A stretch of DNA of 30,121 bases from an uncultured Bacillaceae bacterium (GTDB taxonomy: Bacteria > Bacillota > Bacilli > Caldalkalibacillales > Caldalkalibacillaceae). Position numbers and translations under genes: made by a program. Where the stretch lies: the NCBI GenBank assembly GCA_937967685.1, contig CALBTX010000029.1:1-30121 (forward strand), read 5' to 3'. The number at the start of each line of letters is the position of its first letter. The first letter of the stretch is position 1. A model generated the notes under the pieces. That model did not search any database. It was not told the origin of the DNA and saw only the letters and a program-made list of their open reading frames with translations. Positions 21,777 through 29,552 of the stretch are shown here, piece after piece.

Positions 21777-24700
21777 ATGAAATTAGCCGACATATCCATT
21801 CAAAGACCGGTTGGGGTGCTGATTCTGGTCATTGCGATCATGATTTTGGGCGCCGTCTCTTTAACCAATTTATCCATCGATTTACTGCCCAATCTCGAGC
21901 TTCCCATCGCCGTGGTGATGACAAATTACAGCGGTGCAGCACCGGAAGAAGTGGAAAATCTGGTCACCGCACCCCTTGAAGGCACTTTAAGTACAGTGGA
22001 AGGATTGGATACGGTGCAGTCCATTTCTGCGCCTAATCAATCCGTCATTTTATTGATGTATGACTTTGGGACAAATATGGACAGTGCCATGATGGATATC
22101 CGGGATCGCCTGGAAATGGTACGGGAAATGCTTCCTGAGAGTGCCGGAGAACCATCCGTATTGAAATTTGATCCCAATACATTGCCGATCATCCAGCTCA
22201 GCTTTTCCGGTGATGCCGAATTGGCGGAATTAACGACAGTCGCCGAAGAAACGGTTCAGCCGAGACTGGAACGCCTCCCCGGCGTCGCCCAAGTCGGCAT
22301 CAACGGCAAGGAAACACGGGTGATCGAAGTGGAGGTTGATCCCGTCGAACTGGAGACCCATCAGCTGTCCATGTCTGATCTGGCGCAATTGATCGCTGCC
22401 GAAAACATGAATGCCTCTGCTGGAAATTTGTCCCGAGGTTCTCAGGAGATGTCCTTGCGCATCACCGGAGAATTTAAACGCGTTGAGGATATCAGCAATA
22501 TTAATGTTCCTCTCCCCTCCGGTGATATCCTGAAACTGGGCGAATTGGCAACGGTGAGAGATACGTTTGACGAACCGGCATCGTATGCCTACGTCAATGG
22601 TGAACGAACCTTAAGTTTGGACATATCCAAGCAATCCGATGCCAATACCGTTGCCGTGGCCAACGCCGTCCAGAAAGAAGTGCAGCGCTTGCAGGCGGAA
22701 TTGCCAGAGCGCATGCATCTGAACACCGTTTATGATTCCGCCCAGTTCATTCGGGAATCGATTGACAATGTCGTCAGTACGATGATCATTGGCGCCCTTA
22801 TGGCTATTTTCATTTTAGTGCTTTTTTTGCGCAGTTTGCGCAGTACGCTGGTCATCGCCGCCTCGATTCCCATCGCCATCATTTCAGCGTTTACATTGAT
22901 TTATTTCTCGGGACAAACGCTCAATCTCTTAACCATGGGCGGTCTGGCACTTGGCATTGGCATGATGGTGGACAGTTCGATTATTATTTTAGAAAATATT
23001 TCCAAGTACCGTGAGCGAGGTTATCCTTTGATCGAAGCGGCCAAGCAAGGGACGGCTGAAATTGGCAGTGCGGTCATCGCTTCCACTTTAACAAGCGTGG
23101 TTGTCTTCTTACCCATCGTTTTTACATCAGGCATTGCCGCCGAAATATTTATGCCTCTAGCTCTGACGGTCACCTTTACCTTAATGGCTTCACTGTTGGT
23201 GGCTTTGACACTTGTTCCCATGCTCTCCAGCCGCCTTCTTCCGCCTATTAAACGCGAAGAAGACGTGCGAGGATTTGGGAGATTGTCCCTCGCTTTTGGC
23301 CGGGGATTGGACAGTCTGAATCACGGTTACAGGCGTGTTTTGGGCTGGGGGATTGGTCACCGCAAAACGGTCACCTTTGTCACCCTCCTGCTCATTGTGG
23401 GGAGTCTGTTCCTCATTCCGCTCATTGGTGTGGAATTTATTCCCGCCTTTGACCAAGGGGAGATCATGGTCCAGGTGGATCTCCCGGCCGGCACCAATCT
23501 GGAAAAAACGAGTCAAGTACTCAAACAATTGGAAGATCGTTTGTTAAACATGTCCGGAGTGGAACTGGTCTTCACAATGGTCGGTGGAGATCCTTCGGGA
23601 ATGAACATGAGCCAAACTTCGAATACGGGAAGCATTTATTTGCGACTGCTTCCGGCCGATGAGCGGGAAATAACGACTGAACAAGTCATTGACCAAATTA
23701 CGGATTACGGCGCCGACATTCCTGATGCGGATGTGCAGGCTTTTGCCATGCAAAGCGCCGACATGGGAACAAGCCCGGTTTCCATTAATATCGTGGGAGA
23801 TGATTTATCCACGTTAAAGACGATTGCCGCAGAAGTGGAACATTTGCTGGCTTCGGTGGACGGCGTGACGAATATTGCCAATTCGCTGGACGAAACCCGC
23901 TCGGAATTGAGAGTCATTGTCGACCGAAATGAAGCCCAAGCATACGGCCTCACCTACGGGGAAATCATGCAGACAGTGAGCACGGCCTTCCAGGGACAGA
24001 CCGCCACGTTCATGCGCACGGAGGGACAGGAGATTGAAGTCAATCTCGTTTTTCCCTCTGAACTGCGGGAAGATATACAGGATCTGCGTCATCTCCCGCT
24101 GATGACACCTTTCGGAGAAAGCATCCCCTTGTCCGCCGTGGCTGAATTCGATGAAGGACAGGGGCCCCATGTGATCAACCGCCAAAACCAGGAACGTGGC
24201 GTCAACGTCACCGCCGATCTTTTGGGCCGTGATCTAGGCAGCGTCATCGCTGAAATCGAAGCAGATTTGGCGTCTTTACATGTGCCTGAAGGCTATGAGG
24301 TGTCCATCGGAGGAGATTACGAACAAATGATGGATACATTTGCAGACTTGGCGCTGGCCCTTATTCTGGCTATTTTCTTGGTTTACGCCGTCATGGCCAT
24401 TCAGTTTGAAAAGTTGATGTATCCCTTTATTGTCATGTTCAGTCTGCCAGCCACATTCATCGGAGTGGTCATCGGACTGGCTGTGACCGGACGGCCCTTG
24501 AGTGCGCCCGGTTTTATCGGTCTGATTATGTTAGCCGGTATTGTTGTCAACAACGCCATCGTGCTTATCGACTATATCAACACGTTGCGCGGACGGGGCA
24601 TGAGCCGGGAAGAAGCCATCCTCCAAGCGGGACCCGATCGCCTGCGTCCGATTCTGATGACAGTTCTCACCACGGTGTTGGCCATGTTTCCTCTCTCTCT

Positions 24701-24890
24701 CGGCATCGGTGAGGGTGCAGAAATGCAGGCCCCGCTGGCCACGGTGATTATTTTTGGATTGTCATTTTCGACTTTGATCACCTTGATTTTGGTGCCCGTG
24801 ATGTATATTTACATGGATAATTTGACCAACTGGTGGAAATCTTTGTTTCGGCGGAGAAGAAAGTCGGTCCGGCTGAATGAGAGTGAATGA
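21777..24890 (+). CDS. RND efflux pump, AcrB/SwrC-type permease
   Basis: This is the proton-driven pump subunit. The 1037-residue protein has the two-fold RND layout: a first helix (PVGVLILVIAIMILGAVSL), a large extracellular loop, helices 2-6, a second large loop and helices 8-12. Helix 4 contains GLALGIGMMVDSSIIILENI with D399 followed by S400, and helix 10 contains GIVVNNAIVLIDYI with N925-N926. Compared with the AcrB relay (D407, D408, K940), one aspartate is kept, the second is serine and the lysine is asparagine. Family members include SwrC (YerP) of Bacillus subtilis, which exports surfactin, but the substrate here cannot be inferred. The ATG follows the adaptor stop directly, with GGAGG upstream. 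Confidence 0.94.
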   Translation: MKLADISIQRPVGVLILVIAIMILGAVSLTNLSIDLLPNLELPIAVVMTNYSGAAPEEVENLVTAPLEGTLSTVEGLDTVQSISAPNQSVILLMYDFGTNMDSAMMDIRDRLEMVREMLPESAGEPSVLKFDPNTLPIIQLSFSGDAELAELTTVAEETVQPRLERLPGVAQVGINGKETRVIEVEVDPVELETHQLSMSDLAQLIAAENMNASAGNLSRGSQEMSLRITGEFKRVEDISNINVPLPSGDILKLGELATVRDTFDEPASYAYVNGERTLSLDISKQSDANTVAVANAVQKEVQRLQAELPERMHLNTVYDSAQFIRESIDNVVSTMIIGALMAIFILVLFLRSLRSTLVIAASIPIAIISAFTLIYFSGQTLNLLTMGGLALGIGMMVDSSIIILENISKYRERGYPLIEAAKQGTAEIGSAVIASTLTSVVVFLPIVFTSGIAAEIFMPLALTVTFTLMASLLVALTLVPMLSSRLLPPIKREEDVRGFGRLSLAFGRGLDSLNHGYRRVLGWGIGHRKTVTFVTLLLIVGSLFLIPLIGVEFIPAFDQGEIMVQVDLPAGTNLEKTSQVLKQLEDRLLNMSGVELVFTMVGGDPSGMNMSQTSNTGSIYLRLLPADEREITTEQVIDQITDYGADIPDADVQAFAMQSADMGTSPVSINIVGDDLSTLKTIAAEVEHLLASVDGVTNIANSLDETRSELRVIVDRNEAQAYGLTYGEIMQTVSTAFQGQTATFMRTEGQEIEVNLVFPSELREDIQDLRHLPLMTPFGESIPLSAVAEFDEGQGPHVINRQNQERGVNVTADLLGRDLGSVIAEIEADLASLHVPEGYEVSIGGDYEQMMDTFADLALALILAIFLVYAVMAIQFEKLMYPFIVMFSLPATFIGVVIGLAVTGRPLSAPGFIGLIMLAGIVVNNAIVLIDYINTLRGRGMSREEAILQAGPDRLRPILMTVLTTVLAMFPLSLGIGEGAEMQAPLATVIIFGLSFSTLITLILVPVMYIYMDNLTNWWKSLFRRRRKSVRLNESE

Positions 24891-24907
24891 CCGGAAATCA
24901 ATCGGTT

Positions 24908-24942
24908 GAGGGGCTCACTTAACTTGAGCCCCTCTTGTTTTT
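24908..24942 (+). terminator. Rho-independent terminator of the RND operon
   Basis: A 10-bp perfect GC-rich stem GAGGGGCTCA/TGAGCCCCTC with a 7-nt loop is followed by TTGTTTTTG. Its right arm and T-run lie within the last codons of the convergent GntR gene (stop at 24915-24917). On the minus strand no T-run follows. Confidence 0.88.
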
Positions 24943-25574
24943 GTCCATTCCCGCACGGCATCCATGCCCGCCCGTTGCAAATGCATCCTCATCGCATTTC
25001 CCGCTCCTTCGGGGTCTTTCTTGCGGATTTTTTCAAAAATAAAAACGTGTTCATCCAAAGATTTTTGACATTGTTCTTTAGGATTAATGTTTAAGGCCAA
25101 TGAACGGGTGTTCAAATTGTGGATCATTAACGTCAGCCTTTTATACCCGGAAAACTCATGGATGTAATCATGGAAGGCTTCCGCACAGCGTATGAAATGT
25201 TCGTAATCCTTTTTGCGCAACACTTCGTCGGTGCGCACCAATATTTGTTCCAAATTGAACAGAGACTGCTCGTCAAAGCGCGGGGTCGCCTGGGAGCAGG
25301 ATATGCCTTCCAAAACGGAACGCAAAAAAAATGTTTCCTGAATGTAATCAGTTGTAATATGACCGACAAAGGACCCTTTGTACGGCTCGGAAACGACCAA
25401 CCCTTCCGCCTCAAGTATTTTCAGCGCTTCCCTTAGCGGAATTTTGCTCACGCCAAACCGTTTGCTGACCATCTCCTGATTGATCCTCTCCCCGGCATGC
25501 AGCTCTTTAAGGATAATCATTTTCCTTAGCTTCAAGGCGATCTTTTCCGCTTGAGTCAACTTTTTGCTTGCCAC
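24915..25574 (-). CDS. GntR-family transcriptional regulator (FCD domain)
   Basis: This is a FadR-type DNA-binding regulator. The 219-residue protein has an N-terminal winged helix-turn-helix (LRKMIILKELHAGERINQEMVSKRFGVSKIPLREALKILEAEGLV, about residues 16-60) and an alpha-helical FCD ligand-binding domain (about 80-210). The metal-site pattern is partly present: FH in AEAFHDYIH, then EHVFIFEKIRKKDPEGAGNAMRMHL. The aspartate usually found three residues before FH is alanine. The start is GTG 25574, following GAGGGAG. As third gene of the lyase/CoA-transferase operon, 34 bp after the transferase, it very likely controls that operon in response to its substrate. Confidence 0.9.
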   Translation of the reverse strand: MASKKLTQAEKIALKLRKMIILKELHAGERINQEMVSKRFGVSKIPLREALKILEAEGLVVSEPYKGSFVGHITTDYIQETFFLRSVLEGISCSQATPRFDEQSLFNLEQILVRTDEVLRKKDYEHFIRCAEAFHDYIHEFSGYKRLTLMIHNLNTRSLALNINPKEQCQKSLDEHVFIFEKIRKKDPEGAGNAMRMHLQRAGMDAVREWTKTRGAQVK

Positions 25575-25608
25575 CGTCTTCTCCCTCTTTTCCCCGGTTG
25601 TGTGAGGG

Positions 25609-26790
25609 TTATGTGTTTTTTTCTAAAAATGCTTTAATGCGCTCTTCAGCATAACCCAATTCCCTTAATATGTCTTCCGTGTTCTCCCCTTTTCTGCGTC
25701 CGCTAAAGCGAATTTTGCCCGGCGTTTCCGATAAACGGGGGACGATGTTTTGCATTTTGACCATCTCTAAATCAGGATCTTCAATTTCGATAATCATTTC
25801 ACGGGCCTGAAAATGAGGATCGTTAAAAATGTCCTCGATATCATAGACCGGCCCGAGAGCGGCCTCTTCTTCGGCAAATTTGGCGATAATCTCGTCTCGA
25901 TCATGTTTTTTCATCCATTCCCCGATGATCGCGTCCAATTCCTCCACATTTTGCACCCTGGCGTCGTTCGTCGCAAATTTCGGGTGAGTGATTAAATCTT
26001 CCCGGCCGATAATTTTAAAGATCCGCTCCGTAATGCTCTGGGCACTGCCTGAGATACACACGTATTTGCCATCCCGCGTTTCGTACAGGTTGCGCGGCGC
26101 CGAATTGGGAATGCGGTTTCCCATTCTTTTCGGAATGCGGCCTGTTGCCGCATAATCCGTCGCTTGGCTTCCCAGAAAATCAAACATCGCTTCGACGATC
26201 GACAAATCGATACACTGCCCTTTGCCCCCGTTCACATCCCGATGGTAAAGGGCCATCATGACGGCATATGTGCCATTCAAGGCGGTCACGGTGTCAGCCA
26301 TCCCGAAAGGAGGGAGTGTTGGGGGACCGTCCGGATCCCCCGTCAAGTGGGCGAATCCGCTCATCGCCTCGGCAATCGTACCGAATCCGGGTCGGTTGGC
26401 GTAAGGACCCGTTTGCCCGTAACCGGTCACTCTGACCATAATTAACCCGGGGTTGATTTCGCTTAACTTCTCGTAGCCGAGGCCCCATTTTTCCAGCGTC
26501 CCCGGACGAAAATTTTCGATAAGCACGTCGCTCGTTTTGATCAGATCCAAAAACACTTCCTGATCAAAGGCCGCTTTTAAATCCAGAATCATCGTCCGTT
26601 TGTTGCGGGACAACCATTTCCACATCAAAGGAATGCCGTCCTTTTTCAAACTGATCGAACGGCCGCCGTCTTCTTTCCGCGGATGTTCAATTTTAATCAC
26701 ATCGGCTCCGAAATCCCCCAGATTTTTAGCGATTAAAGGACCGGCGATAATGGATGAGGCATCAATCACTCGCAATTTAGACAAGGGCAT
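25609..26790 (-). CDS. Class III CoA-transferase (CaiB/BaiF/formyl-CoA transferase family)
   Basis: This family moves CoA from one acyl-CoA to a carboxylic acid through an aspartyl-acyl intermediate. The 393-residue protein begins LSKLRVIDASSIIAGPLIAKNLGDFGADVIKIEHP, has ENFRPGTLEKWGLGY near residues 92-106 and GFGTIAEAMSGFAHLTGDPDGPP, and carries the likely catalytic D166 in PPFGMADTVTALNG. ATG 26790 is preceded by GAGGAGG. It lies between a CitE-like lyase and a GntR regulator on one strand. That pairing suggests activation of a C4-C5 hydroxy acid (for example citramalate or malate, with succinyl-CoA as donor) before cleavage. The substrate is inferred from context only; oxalate or carnitine-type substrates are less likely. 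Confidence 0.9.
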   Translation of the reverse strand: MPLSKLRVIDASSIIAGPLIAKNLGDFGADVIKIEHPRKEDGGRSISLKKDGIPLMWKWLSRNKRTMILDLKAAFDQEVFLDLIKTSDVLIENFRPGTLEKWGLGYEKLSEINPGLIMVRVTGYGQTGPYANRPGFGTIAEAMSGFAHLTGDPDGPPTLPPFGMADTVTALNGTYAVMMALYHRDVNGGKGQCIDLSIVEAMFDFLGSQATDYAATGRIPKRMGNRIPNSAPRNLYETRDGKYVCISGSAQSITERIFKIIGREDLITHPKFATNDARVQNVEELDAIIGEWMKKHDRDEIIAKFAEEEAALGPVYDIEDIFNDPHFQAREMIIEIEDPDLEMVKMQNIVPRLSETPGKIRFSGRRKGENTEDILRELGYAEERIKAFLEKNT

Positions 26791-26834
26791 TAAGGTTCCT
26801 CCTCTTCAAAAAATAAACAATGTTTATCAGCCGC

Positions 26835-26878
26835 GTTTCTGATCGATTGTTTTCTGATCTGTTGTTTCCTGATCTGTT
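26835..26878. repeat. 15-bp tandem repeat, three copies
   Basis: Three consecutive units of 14, 15 and 15 bp on the plus strand (GTTTCTGATCGATT, then GTTTTCTGATCTGTT, then GTTTCCTGATCTGTT) fill most of the 87-bp gap between the lyase and the CoA-transferase, starting at the lyase stop codon. Confidence 0.8.
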
Positions 26879-27741
26879 TATGCGTCTTCTTTTTTATGCG
26901 CTGATGCCAATATTTTTTGCGCTTTATAGACGATCGGATAATCGACAAATTGGTTTCCGACACGAATGGAAGACGATCCGCTCTGTTCAGCTTCTCGAAA
27001 CGCCTCAACGATTTCCTTCGCTCTTTCTATTTCCTCTGCCGTTGGTGTAAAAATACGCCTGACAATTTCAATTTGCCGGGGATGAATAAGCATTTTCCCC
27101 TGAAAACCTAAATTTTTGGCCATTTGTGCTTCGTTGGCCAACCCTTCTTCATCCTCCAAATCCACATAAACGGTATCCAGCGGAGGCTCAAGATCGGCGG
27201 CCCTGGATTCGATGACGATTTTGCTGCGTGTAGAGAGCAGTTCTTCACCGGACTTGCTCCAGTACATCCCGGTATCGTTCGTCAAATCACCGGCCCCAAA
27301 AGCGACCCGGCGCACCCTCTTTTTGTTTTTTAAGATCGAGGCCAGATTGGAAACGCCTTTGGCCGTTTCGATAATCGGAATGAGATCAATGGATCGGCTG
27401 GGCAAATCCCGTTCTTTTTCCAGCGCAGTCAACAGCCAATCGGCGATGGTCAAATCTTCAGCTGATTCCACCATGGGCAGGACAATGCCGTCCAACTCCC
27501 GACAAACCACCTTGTGCATGTCCCCAAAGAAAAAAGGCGTTGAAATCGCATTCACCCGAACGTAAGCCTTAGGCTTTCGGGATTGTTTGAGGAAGGTGGG
27601 GACGTCGTCTCTCGCTCGTTCTTTTTCATTCACCGCACAAGCATCCTCCAGATCCAAAATGACGGCATCGACAGGTAATTGCAAAGCCTTCTCAACCTTG
27701 CGAAAATGGTTGGCGGGAGCAAACAATAGCGTTTGCCACAC
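26878..27741 (-). CDS. CitE-like HpcH/HpaI-family acyl-CoA lyase
   Basis: This is a member of the citrate lyase beta / malyl-CoA lyase family, TIM-barrel enzymes that cleave or form beta-hydroxyacyl-CoA thioesters with a divalent metal. The 287-residue protein starts WQTLLFAPANHFRKVEKAL. It has AVILDLEDACAVNEKERAR near residues 28-46, AYVRVNAI, LPMVESAEDL, the metal-binding glutamate in IPIIETAKGV, and FGAGDLTNDTG. GTG 27741 was chosen, 6 nt after GGGAGGG; ATG 27747 touches that site. It is the first gene of the operon with a CoA-transferase and a GntR regulator. The most economical reading is cleavage of the CoA ester made by the transferase, for instance (S)-citramalyl-CoA to acetyl-CoA and pyruvate or malyl-CoA to acetyl-CoA and glyoxylate. 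Confidence 0.88.
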   Translation of the reverse strand: MWQTLLFAPANHFRKVEKALQLPVDAVILDLEDACAVNEKERARDDVPTFLKQSRKPKAYVRVNAISTPFFFGDMHKVVCRELDGIVLPMVESAEDLTIADWLLTALEKERDLPSRSIDLIPIIETAKGVSNLASILKNKKRVRRVAFGAGDLTNDTGMYWSKSGEELLSTRSKIVIESRAADLEPPLDTVYVDLEDEEGLANEAQMAKNLGFQGKMLIHPRQIEIVRRIFTPTAEEIERAKEIVEAFREAEQSGSSSIRVGNQFVDYPIVYKAQKILASAHKKEDA

Positions 27742-27766
27742 GGTCATCCCTCCCAAAATGATAATC

Positions 27767-27772
27767 GTATAC
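27767..27772. promoter_or_regulatory. Candidate GntR operator 1 (GTATAC)
   Basis: GTATAC with symmetric flanks (AT-n-GTATAC-n-AT) lies 26 bp upstream of the lyase start. FCD-type GntR regulators commonly bind GTATAC- or GTMTAC-centred palindromes. The context GTATACYATTTT recurs at 27829 in the same orientation. Confidence 0.45.
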
Positions 27773-27828
27773 TATTTTTCGTCAAAATAGGCTTATATTG
27801 TCTAAAAATTCGCTATTTACGATAAAAA

Positions 27829-27834
27829 GTATAC
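27829..27834. promoter_or_regulatory. Candidate GntR operator 2 (GTATAC)
   Basis: This is a second GTATACYATTTT site, 62 bp from the first (about six helical turns). It lies between the lyase gene and the divergent membrane protein gene. Other GTATAC hexamers in the window lie inside genes, so the argument rests on the shared context and position, not on the hexamer alone. Confidence 0.4.
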
Positions 27835-27853
27835 CATTTTCATAGACAAAAAG

Positions 27854-27905
27854 CAAACGCAGGTCAACCTGTCTAAAAACAAACGAAGACCAACCCGTCT
27901 AAAGC
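27854..27905. repeat. 26-bp degenerate tandem repeat, two copies
   Basis: Units at 27854-27879 and 27880-27905 agree at about 20 of 26 positions (CAAACG at the start, CAACC and GTCTAAA later). A related GTCTAAAAA occurs upstream at 27800. They sit between the GTATAC sites and the membrane protein gene. Confidence 0.6.
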
Positions 27906-27958
27906 AGAACACACATCCATCCAATCTGGCATCTCAGCCCAAAAACGGATTGAATTAG

Positions 27959-27967
27959 TGGTAAAAT
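27959..27967 (+). promoter_or_regulatory. Possible extended -10 promoter of the membrane protein gene
   Basis: TGGTAAAAT fits an extended -10 element (TGn before TAAAAT), 33 bp upstream of the predicted start. No convincing -35 box is seen. Confidence 0.35.
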
Positions 27968-28000
27968 AGAGTTAGCGATATGTTTAAAGGGTGTCTGTTC

Positions 28001-29428
28001 ATGAATGCTTTCTTTTCCCGGGGCTTTATGGTGACGATGACCATATATGCCGGCATACACTTTATTGAGTTCTTCCATCCTTCCGAAAGGCTGGAAGATT
28101 TCCTTTCTTTGATGGGGATGGCGGCATTGCTGTTTGCCTTTTTACATACGCGAATGCGCCAGATGACGTTACCCCTCTGCTTAACGCTCAGCGCCATGGC
28201 CATTATGCTGATCACCAGTTCGGGGTCCGCTTTTTTCCACGGGTTGTGGGAAGGCCTGCGCCAAATGCGCGCTCTGGTCGGGCTTTTATTCATTGTTCCC
28301 ATTGTCAGCTGGGTGCTGCGTTACGAACCGTATATTGAAGATGTGATGATTTTCTTCCGCAAACAGTTAAACGGCAGCAAACGCTTCTACGGCGGCGTGA
28401 TGGCGGTCATTCAAATCATCAATTACTTCGTTCTCATCGGCACCATCCCGATTATGTATCAATTCGTACATACTTTTTTAAAAGGGAAAAAAGGGGAGGT
28501 CTGGGAGACGTATCGGACATCGGCGGTCATGAGAGGCTTTGCCTTAGGGACGCTGTGGATCATCAGCATTCCCAGTTTTTCCTATGCCATTCAGAGCACG
28601 GGAGCTTCTTTAACACTGGCCATCTTGCAAGGTTTTCTTGTCACTGTGGCCGGCATAATTCTTGCCCTCATCTTTTTGCATGTCCAGGAAAAAAGGGGCG
28701 GACTTGATTTATCCGCCGGCATTCAGGAAGAAATTGACCGCGTATTGAAAGATGGAAGTCCCCATGGATTAGTCAAACAAAAAGTGATTGAATTTATGAC
28801 TTTATTCGTCTCTTTATTCGGGTCGATCCTGGTCATTCACTTGATCTTCCATTGGGATTTATTAGTGGTTATTCCTTTGGTTGTCCTTGGCTGGACGTTG
28901 ATTTATTTTTTGATCAAAGGCAATCTCGTCCGTTTTTTGCAGGAAAGCAAATATTATGTGCTCAGGGGCATCCCGCTCAAAGCAAAGGAAATGAGTATTT
29001 TTCTGTCCGCGGGTCTGTTAATCTATGCTTTAAATGCATCCGGCTGGGGACAAATCGTTGTTGAAAGCATTTATCAATTGACGGACGGCATCCCCGGCTT
29101 CAATTTCCTCTGGGTTCTGCCCCTGATTGTTGTCATGTTGGGTTTGATGGGGTTGAGCCCCTTAACGGTGATGGTTCTCCTTGGCGGTATTGTGCAAAGC
29201 ATTGATTTGCCCTATCCTCCGGAGTTGATTCTGCTTTCCCTGACCATGGGCAGCGTCATCACCATCCTCTTGTCTCCGCTCGTCATTCCGGTGATTATTA
29301 TTAGCAATGAGAACGGAAGAACACCTTGGCAAAATGCTTTCAAGAGCAACTGGGCATATGCCATCGTTTTTTATTTTGTGGTGGAAACTTACGCCCAGTG
29401 CATGCTTTGGCTGGGGGTCTTATCATGA
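28001..29428 (+). CDS. Polytopic membrane protein, possible transporter
   Basis: I cannot assign this 475-residue protein to a named family. It has roughly eleven to twelve hydrophobic segments, interrupted by a charged cytoplasmic-looking loop near the middle (HVQEKRGGLDLSAGIQEEIDRVLKDGSPHGLVKQKV). The C-terminal half has glycine/proline-rich turns between helices (GLMGLSPLTVMVLLGGIVQSIDLPYPPELILL) that loosely recall ion-transporter-superfamily carriers. ATG 28001 follows AAAGGG at 9 nt; the ATG at 27980 has no ribosome binding site. It is divergent from the acyl-CoA lyase operon with 259 bp between them, so it could be the uptake system for the substrate of that operon. That link is contextual only. 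Confidence 0.8.
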   Translation: MNAFFSRGFMVTMTIYAGIHFIEFFHPSERLEDFLSLMGMAALLFAFLHTRMRQMTLPLCLTLSAMAIMLITSSGSAFFHGLWEGLRQMRALVGLLFIVPIVSWVLRYEPYIEDVMIFFRKQLNGSKRFYGGVMAVIQIINYFVLIGTIPIMYQFVHTFLKGKKGEVWETYRTSAVMRGFALGTLWIISIPSFSYAIQSTGASLTLAILQGFLVTVAGIILALIFLHVQEKRGGLDLSAGIQEEIDRVLKDGSPHGLVKQKVIEFMTLFVSLFGSILVIHLIFHWDLLVVIPLVVLGWTLIYFLIKGNLVRFLQESKYYVLRGIPLKAKEMSIFLSAGLLIYALNASGWGQIVVESIYQLTDGIPGFNFLWVLPLIVVMLGLMGLSPLTVMVLLGGIVQSIDLPYPPELILLSLTMGSVITILLSPLVIPVIIISNENGRTPWQNAFKSNWAYAIVFYFVVETYAQCMLWLGVLS

Positions 29429-29503
29429 AAATTTTCTGATTGTCACAATTTGGCCATGATTTCCTGTAATTGTCAAAAATATGTGAACAAAAGTCCTAGG
29501 ATA

Positions 29504-29532
29504 TTGGAAATACCTTCCTGTTCTGGCAAAAT
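29504..29532 (+). promoter_or_regulatory. Candidate promoter of the DoxX-family gene
   Basis: A -35 box TTGGAA (29504-29509) and a weak -10 box CAAAAT (29527-29532) are separated by 17 bp, with TG one base before the -10 box. The ribosome binding site AGGAGGTGG follows shortly after. Confidence 0.4.
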
Positions 29533-29552
29533 AAAAACAGGAGGTGGTTGAT

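Noticed and set aside
29437..29490. ATTGTCA repeats and TGTGAACAA upstream of the DoxX gene as a redox operator
   Set aside because: The half-sites do not form a symmetric palindrome of the right spacing; AT-rich chance similarity is likely.
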